Below, piece by piece: positions 58,536-64,000 of a stretch of 64,000 bases of DNA. The stretch lies in the NCBI GenBank assembly GCA_026545225.1, contig CM048850.1, forward strand, positions 5,708,001 to 5,772,000, written 5' to 3'. The translations under genes were made by a program, and so were the position numbers. Below the pieces are notes generated by a model that saw only the letters and a program-made list of their open reading frames with translations, had not been told where the DNA came from and ran no database searches. Source of the DNA: Cornus controversa (Eukaryota; Streptophyta; Magnoliopsida; Cornales; Cornaceae). Positions within the stretch are counted from its first letter, which is position 1; every line of letters starts with the position of its first letter.

Positions 58536-59451
58536 GAGCACATTGGCGAAGTTTGTTTATCAATTTGACAATTAGATCTTCGATTATCTATTTTGGGCTG
58601 CACATATGGGCCTTTTTGTGGGCCGTTCTTGAGAAATGGAATATGGGCTTGATGCTTTTGATGGAGGTTTTGTAACGAAATTTGGAGGAAAAAAATGGAG
58701 TGTCTACACACATCAACTTGAGTCCAGCATAAATTAAGTTTGGATTATAGTTTTTGTCTAAAGCCCAACCCTACTTGTGTAATCAATCCCGGATGAAAAT
58801 TTTGCTTCAATTAGGACAAGGTTCAGGCTAACCTACCCAAGTTACATCTATTTAGCGTGGTATTTTTTGTGCTTCCATTATTCAGATACCAGTAAGATAT
58901 TTTTTTTCTTAATGGTTTTAAAATATTTTTTTGTTTTATTAAAGTATTTGCTAATCTATAAAGCCTTATGCCTATTTATTAAACTTAAACCTTCTCATTT
59001 TTTTTTTCTAAATTCCCTTTTGTAACTTTTGTTAACTGGTTATATAATTCATGTTCAACATACTAAAAATATATCCTAAGAGAATAAAAAAAATAAGACC
59101 ATAAAAGCCTATCAATTAAGTGATTTCAATATTATTATATCAGCAATACGGTTAGAGGTTGAAACCTTTATTATCATCAGTCAAATATTTTACTGTGAAA
59201 GGAAATAAAAAACATTTTTATGATTTACTATCAGTCAAATATTTAAGAATAATTTCAGTAAGATATTCAAAAAAAAATGTTTAATTTGAACAAATTTAAC
59301 TACAAGTAACATGTCAAGATTCAAACAATAATTGTTCCGAATGTCACTTTCTACAAAAAAATTAATTCAAGAACTGCTAAATTTTAATTTTATGATTTCT
59401 TTTTCTTGGATGATAGGATCACCTATGTCTAATGATTTTCTCATATATATT
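58536..59451. other. No recognisable gene
   Basis: AT-rich intergenic DNA. I see no supported frame or repeat end. Confidence 0.5.
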
Positions 59452-60954
59452 AATGTACAAGTTTTAAGAGTGGGAGGTTAAGAATACCTTAAGAAAAATG
59501 AAATCGAGGAGGGCTTTAGGACCCGATGACATTCCTACCGAGGTGTGGAAGTGTCTAGGAGAAGTTGACTTGTCTTGGTTAACAAAATTATTTAATAAAA
59601 TTAAAACAACTAAGAGGATGCCAAATGAGTGGCACCAAAGTTTTCTTGTACCTATATATAAAAATAAAGGGAACGTACAAAGTTGTAATAGTTATCGTGG
59701 TATTAAATTAATGAGTCACACTATGAAGCTCTAGGAGAGAGTGATTGAACAATGCCTAAGATGAGAGACAAAAGTGTCAGAGAATCAATTTGGATTCATG
59801 TCGGGTAGGTCAACGATGGAGGCTATTCACTTGTCAAAGATATAGAGAGAAGAAGAGAGATCTCTATATTATTTTTATTGAATTGAAGAAAGCCTATAAT
59901 AGGGTACCTAGAGACATAATATGGAGGGTTTTAGAAAATAAAGGAATCGCAAAGGGATACATCGACACAATTAAGGACATGTACAATGGGTGTGTAATAA
60001 TAGTGAGAACACCTGTAGGGGAAACAAGCAAATTTTTAATCACTGTAGGCTTACACCAAGGGTTAGCATTAAGTCTATACCTCTTTGTTTTAGTAATGAA
60101 TGAGCTGACAAGACACATCCAAGATAATATTTCGTGGTGTATGTTGTTTGTCGATGATATTGTTTTAGTTGATGAAACTAGAGAAGGAGTTAATACCAAA
60201 TTGGAGGTTTGGAGAGAAGCTTTAGAACTAAAAGGGTTTAAGATAAGTTAAAATAAAACTGAATAAATGGAATGTAATTTTAGTAATTCTAGAAGGATAA
60301 ATGAGGATGTAGTGAGGATTAAGAATCAAGAGGTACAAAAAAGTGAACATTTTTGCTATTTAGGCTCAATTATTCAAAATGAGTGAGAAATTGGAGATGA
60401 CGTTAATCATAGAATCAAGGCAGGATGGGTTAAATGGAGGGGTGCATCTATCATATTGTGTGATAGATGTATCCCCTTACGATTGAAAGGGGAGTTTTAT
60501 TGAACAATTATAGTACCGAATGTTGGGCAGCTAGGCAACAACATTTGCATAAAGTGAGTATCGCAGAAATGCGAATGTTGAGATGGATGTGCAGGAAGAC
60601 TAGAAAGGATATAATTATAAATGAATACATTCGGGAGATGGTTGGTGTAGCACCAATTGAAGATAAAATGAGGAAAAATCGGTTAAGATGGTTTGGACAT
60701 GTGCAAAGAAGACCTTTAACTGCGTCGGTCAGGAAAAGTGACATAGTCCAAATTGAGGGCAATGCTAGGGGAAGAAGAAGACCAAATCTAACATGGGTAG
60801 AGGTAGGTAAAGAAAGATATGATATCATATGGATTAACTAAGGAGATGACCTTAAATAGAGTGGAATGGAAATATTAGATTCATGTAGCCGACCTCAAGT
60901 AATTGGAAAAAGGCTTGGTTGTTGTTGTTGTTGTATATGAATGTACAAGTTTTA
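59452..60954 (+). mobile_element. 5'-truncated RTE-type LINE with target-site duplication
   Basis: The body spans 59467-60939 and is flanked by the 15-bp duplication AATGTACAAGTTTTA (59452-59466 and 60940-60954). The 3' end is a GTTGTTGTTG microsatellite, the kind of tail seen in plant RTE LINEs instead of poly(A). The copy starts inside the RT domain, so the endonuclease is missing, as in ordinary 5'-truncated insertions. Confidence 0.88.
59480..60840 (+). pseudogene. LINE reverse transcriptase, decayed
   Basis: Broken frames give RRALGPDDIPTEVWKCLG, VPIYKNKGNVQSCNSYRGI (to a stop at 59732 in a KLWERV-like position), then [15 protein letters not shown], a catalytic FVDD at about 60147-60158, and the C-terminal part AEMRMLRWMCRKTRKD with the RLRWFGHVQRRP motif typical of RTE-like LINEs. 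Stops at 59732 and 60249 and several shifts prevent translation. RT motif order and the C-terminus place it in the RTE clade. Confidence 0.82.
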
Positions 60955-61321
60955 TCTCATTAACAATCCAAAAAATTTTCCTCCTATGTTATTCAATCGG
61001 TTTCCTATGCTTTTTCTTGATATACAAACAATATTTTTTCACTCAATTTGAATAACATAAAGTAGGACTCGTACACTATTTTGGATAAGTAGGACTATAG
61101 GAGGGAGAAGAAAGAACATGATAATATTAGTAATAAGAAAAAATATTAGATGAAGGAGTGGATATATATTATAATTTTTATGGGTTAACTTGATTTTTGA
61201 CTAATTTTGAGCCTAAATTACAAATATAACCATATTCAAATAGCATTAGGTGAAAAAGTAAATTTTGAAGTAATTGCGTATTTGTAGGACTAAGATTAAG
61301 GAAGTTGGGAAGGGATATAAG
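60955..61321. other. No recognisable gene
   Basis: AT-rich spacer between the LINE and the CACTA end. Confidence 0.5.
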
Positions 61322-61682
61322 CACTACAAGAAAATTAATTTTTACGACATAATATTTACTACGTTCTTATGTTTTGGGTCATAAAAAGTTCTTTTTACGG
61401 GGTTCCACAAGTGGCCCCTTGTCATTGATTTATAAAAGGTCAAGTTTCACAGCGTTCAAACAGGATCATCGTAAAATAAAGTTTTCACGACGCAGTAAAA
61501 ACTCCGTTAAAGTTTGCATATATTAACGACATATTTGGTAAACTTTAATGGGATTCCTAGCCCCTCATGAATAAGTACTAAAAATTACACTTTGATGGGT
61601 TACAATGACATATTTGATAAACTTTAACGGGATTCCTGGCCCCTCATGAATAAGTACTAAAAATGACACTTTGACGGGTTGC
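61322..61682 (+). mobile_element. CACTA (En/Spm-type) transposon end
   Basis: CACTACAAGAAAA at 61322 is the classic terminal sequence. It is followed by subterminal motifs (TTTACGACATA, CACGACGCAG, TTAACGACATA). The opposite end (TTTTCTTGTAGTG) was not found in the window, so this is a truncated copy or the other end lies beyond 64000. Confidence 0.65.
61525..61682. repeat. 79-bp tandem duplication
   Basis: Two units, 61525-61603 and 61604-61682, share AACTTTAA(T/C)GGGATTCCT and CCCCTCATGAATAAGTAC and differ at about ten positions. Confidence 0.85.
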
Positions 61683-62689
61683 CTGAAGGGTTATCTAGAT
61701 CCGATCAACTATATAAGTCATAGCGCTAGCGCTTACTCTTCCTCTATGAGAGAGACACTATCTAGATCTATGGATCTCCCTAGCATCCAAATGAGACTCC
61801 ATCCAAATATGCCACTCATTGGCCAAATGCTGAACTTTGCCAGTTTTCGACTCTAACCCCGATTAGGAGAGAACACACGACGAAGCCAAGCCCTTACCCG
61901 ATTGAATTGAATTCATAAAATATAAATTAGTGTCACTAGAGTGAAGATTTATTTAAGTGTACTCTATTAGACACAATTCAATGAAATCAAATATAGAAGT
62001 ATTAATAAAGAAAATGTAATATAGTAAAAATTCCACCTATGTACGTCTATTTGAGTTAATTCTATTGATCGATCACCCTAGAAGGGTAGAATAACATAAG
62101 TTTTTTTAAAAGATACTGAATGAAACTTATATTGCTATCATTGGAGAGAGAGTACTAAGACACTACGATGATTTTTTTATTTATTTATCAATTAGTTTGT
62201 AAATATATACATCCATATGGTGAGTGCACACGTATAAACACTAATTGATACTGTAAATAATTTTGAAGATGAATTTCTTTATTTCTTTTAGATGATTGCC
62301 TTTTTGAAAAAAATATATTTTTCATCAAATTTAACCAACATATATACAATCTAATTTTTTTAAAAATAAAATTAGTAGAAACTATATATTAAATATAAGA
62401 TTACGTATAATTAGAGTTTATATTTTCTTTAAAAATTAATTTATTCACATATATGAAAATTAGTTTGATTTGTATGATCCTTATGGTACATATCATACTA
62501 TTTAAGTAATAGCTTAAATTTTTTTTTAAATATTTAAATAGTTTATAAAAAGCTCTTCAAAAAATTATTCTAAAAACATTTGCAATAATTTTTTTTGTAT
62601 TTAACCTTTTTTTTTGGTAATGCATTGAAGAGCGCCAAAGTTTGGCTCCTAGAAATTTCAGGAATTAAGAAGGAAAAAGGAAACGTCGT
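61683..62689. other. No recognisable gene
   Basis: Strongly AT-rich, with homopolymer runs. A short frame at 61671-61856 has no family support. Confidence 0.45.
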
Positions 62690-62949
62690 TTCCCTATTGG
62701 GATGCTAAACCTAATCAGGTACGATTTCTCATTCTCTCCTCTCCTCTACTCCTAGTGCAATGACGCTCTCTCTTCGACGGTAGAGAAAACCACATCTGAT
62801 CACTCTCTACTTCAATCTTTCACTTAATCTATCTATCCATCACTGGTAAGAGCTCTCACTTTATAATGGGGATTTAATTTACGATTAAGGGATTTTGAGG
62901 TTTTAATTTGATCTTTAGGGTTTCAAGAATGAGTTCGTCAAGTGTCTGT
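62690..62949 (+). pseudogene. Possible 5' end of a host gene, cut by an LTR
   Basis: A pyrimidine-rich leader-like stretch (CTCTCCTCTCCTC near 62735) is followed by a donor GGTAAGAG at about 62844 and an acceptor ATCTTTAG ending at 62918. This fits a 5'-UTR intron of about 75 bases, short but possible. An ATG at 62929 opens MSSSSVC and is broken after seven codons by the family-B LTR at 62950. I cannot name the gene, and no further coding sequence is in the window. Confidence 0.35.
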
Positions 62950-64000
62950 TGATGTGGCTAAACTTGAGTTATATTGTAAGCTTAATTTTTGCCCCTTTTA
63001 TTAAAATATAATTTAACCACTCGCAAGAGTACGAATCTTTGTAGATACGGTTCTATATAGAGGGTATCGATCCCACGAGGACTAGTCGTAAATGTCTTAA
63101 AGAAAGATTAATTCCACTTTAATCCTAAAAATAAAGTTTGAGTTTTGTTTATAAAACTATTGCATGAATGTAAAAACAATAAATGTAAAAAGTTAAAAGT
63201 TGGGAGAGAGAACTAGGGGTGGTTTCCACCACTAGTCATTCACATGTCCATAAGTATAGCAAGTTTGGGATTCATAAACTAAATGCCTAACAATGTCATT
63301 AGGCTTGTGACCTCAATGACATATCAAAAGATTAATGTGTGTGCAACCTATCATAATCCATCTTCAACAAGCATAGCTCTTCAACCTAACTAATTACCCT
63401 ACTCTCTAAGTGAACCTACATGCATCCAAACTACCTTATCTTGGCATGGTTTATACAAGCAAACACTACACATTCATTTAAACACCATTACCTAGCCATC
63501 ATTTGCCCTTCTTGTGGAAGAAGCAAATGTTGTGCATTCACAAGATAGATTCTACTCTAAGATAAGAATAAAATCAATATCCAATGAATATATATAAGAG
63601 ATGTATAAGTGTACATTATACCTAGACTAAATAATCATCATTTAAATACAAATCCCAAAATGCTACAAAAATGATCAAGTTTACATGGCTAGGGGCTTCA
63701 ACCACACTCTAGTAGAGAAGTTAGTTGGTCATGGTAGCCTTGCACTCTTCCATTGATGGAGAAAATGAAGCTTCTTGATCTGGTTCAGCTCCTCCTTCTC
63801 CTCTCCCGAATCCCTCTGTTTGTATATCTGATGTGTATGAGAGATATGAGAGAAATGGCTTCTTTTTGTGCTATATGACCTCCTTTTCAACCTTGGGGCC
63901 CACCATAAATATATATATATATCAATATATATACCAACTATATCAAGAAAGTCTCCAAATGTCTTGTTCAAGTCAAACAATCCCTCTAAGTCGTGCAAAA
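62950..64000 (-). repeat. Athila family-B LTR, partial (runs off the window)
   Basis: It starts TGATGTGGCTAAACTTGAG and follows the LTR of B1 (14945-16373) throughout, including AACCACTCGCAAGAG, CCACGAGGACTAGT and the AT-repeat TATA region near 63900. Base 64000 corresponds to about three quarters of the LTR. It could be the 3' LTR of a minus-strand element or a solo LTR. Confidence 0.88.

Noticed and set aside
61671..61856. Open frame of 61 codons after the CACTA end
   Set aside because: Starts in the duplicated subterminal repeat and shows no recognisable motif.

Overview
The window looks like intergenic DNA from a large eudicot plant genome. It is AT-rich, has no operons, and almost every recognisable protein is a broken transposable-element protein. 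The only non-transposon gene material I can defend is a decayed 2-oxoglutarate/Fe(II) dioxygenase (56970-58042) and a possible 5' end of a gene that is cut by a retrotransposon LTR (62690-62949). I see no rRNA, tRNA or CRISPR array.

Layout. 1-8907 is a plus-strand Athila-type Ty3/gypsy element (A1: gag, protease, RT-RNase H, an extra ORF2, 3' LTR). It sits inside the gag of a second, more decayed Athila (A2, 8908-11724). A minus-strand Athila of another LTR family (B1, 11725-16373) abuts A2 and is followed by two fused LTR pieces of family A (16374-18527). A minus-strand chromovirus-like LTR (18610-21158) and a 157-bp tandem repeat (21515-22105) come next. From about 23584 to 32942 lies one ancient Tat-lineage Ty3/gypsy element on the minus strand, with RT, two RNase H domains, integrase, a 75-bp tandem array and an antisense extra ORF. 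Three solo LTRs cut it: 25353-26625, 27699-28979 and 31442-32682. 32945-50700 holds SIRE-like Ty1/copia DNA. One of its LTRs (35567-46816) is split by a complete minus-strand Athila with a 5-bp target-site duplication (A3, 35762-45153), and its RT is split by a solo LTR (47866-50185). 52087-56490 is a PIF/Harbinger DNA transposon with a TTA duplication, convergent transposase and Myb-like ORFs, and an LTR-like insertion. 59467-60939 is a 5'-truncated RTE-type LINE with a 15-bp duplication. 61322 is a CACTA transposon end, and 62950-64000 is a second family-B Athila LTR.

How the parts relate. The order of insertion can be read from the nesting: SIRE, then A3; A2, then A1; Tat, then its solo LTRs. 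All three family-A Athila copies lack integrase. A2 and A3 share the same shortened pol ending, which points to a non-autonomous lineage that keeps gag-protease and ORF2. Upstream of ORF2 each A copy carries a GC-rich cluster of GATCGATC palindromes followed by a TATA-like site. Comparable short palindromes lie upstream of the TATA-like sites in LTR families B and C, and others occur in LTRs D and 18610-21158. An internal promoter for ORF2 is the most interesting untested reading of the window.
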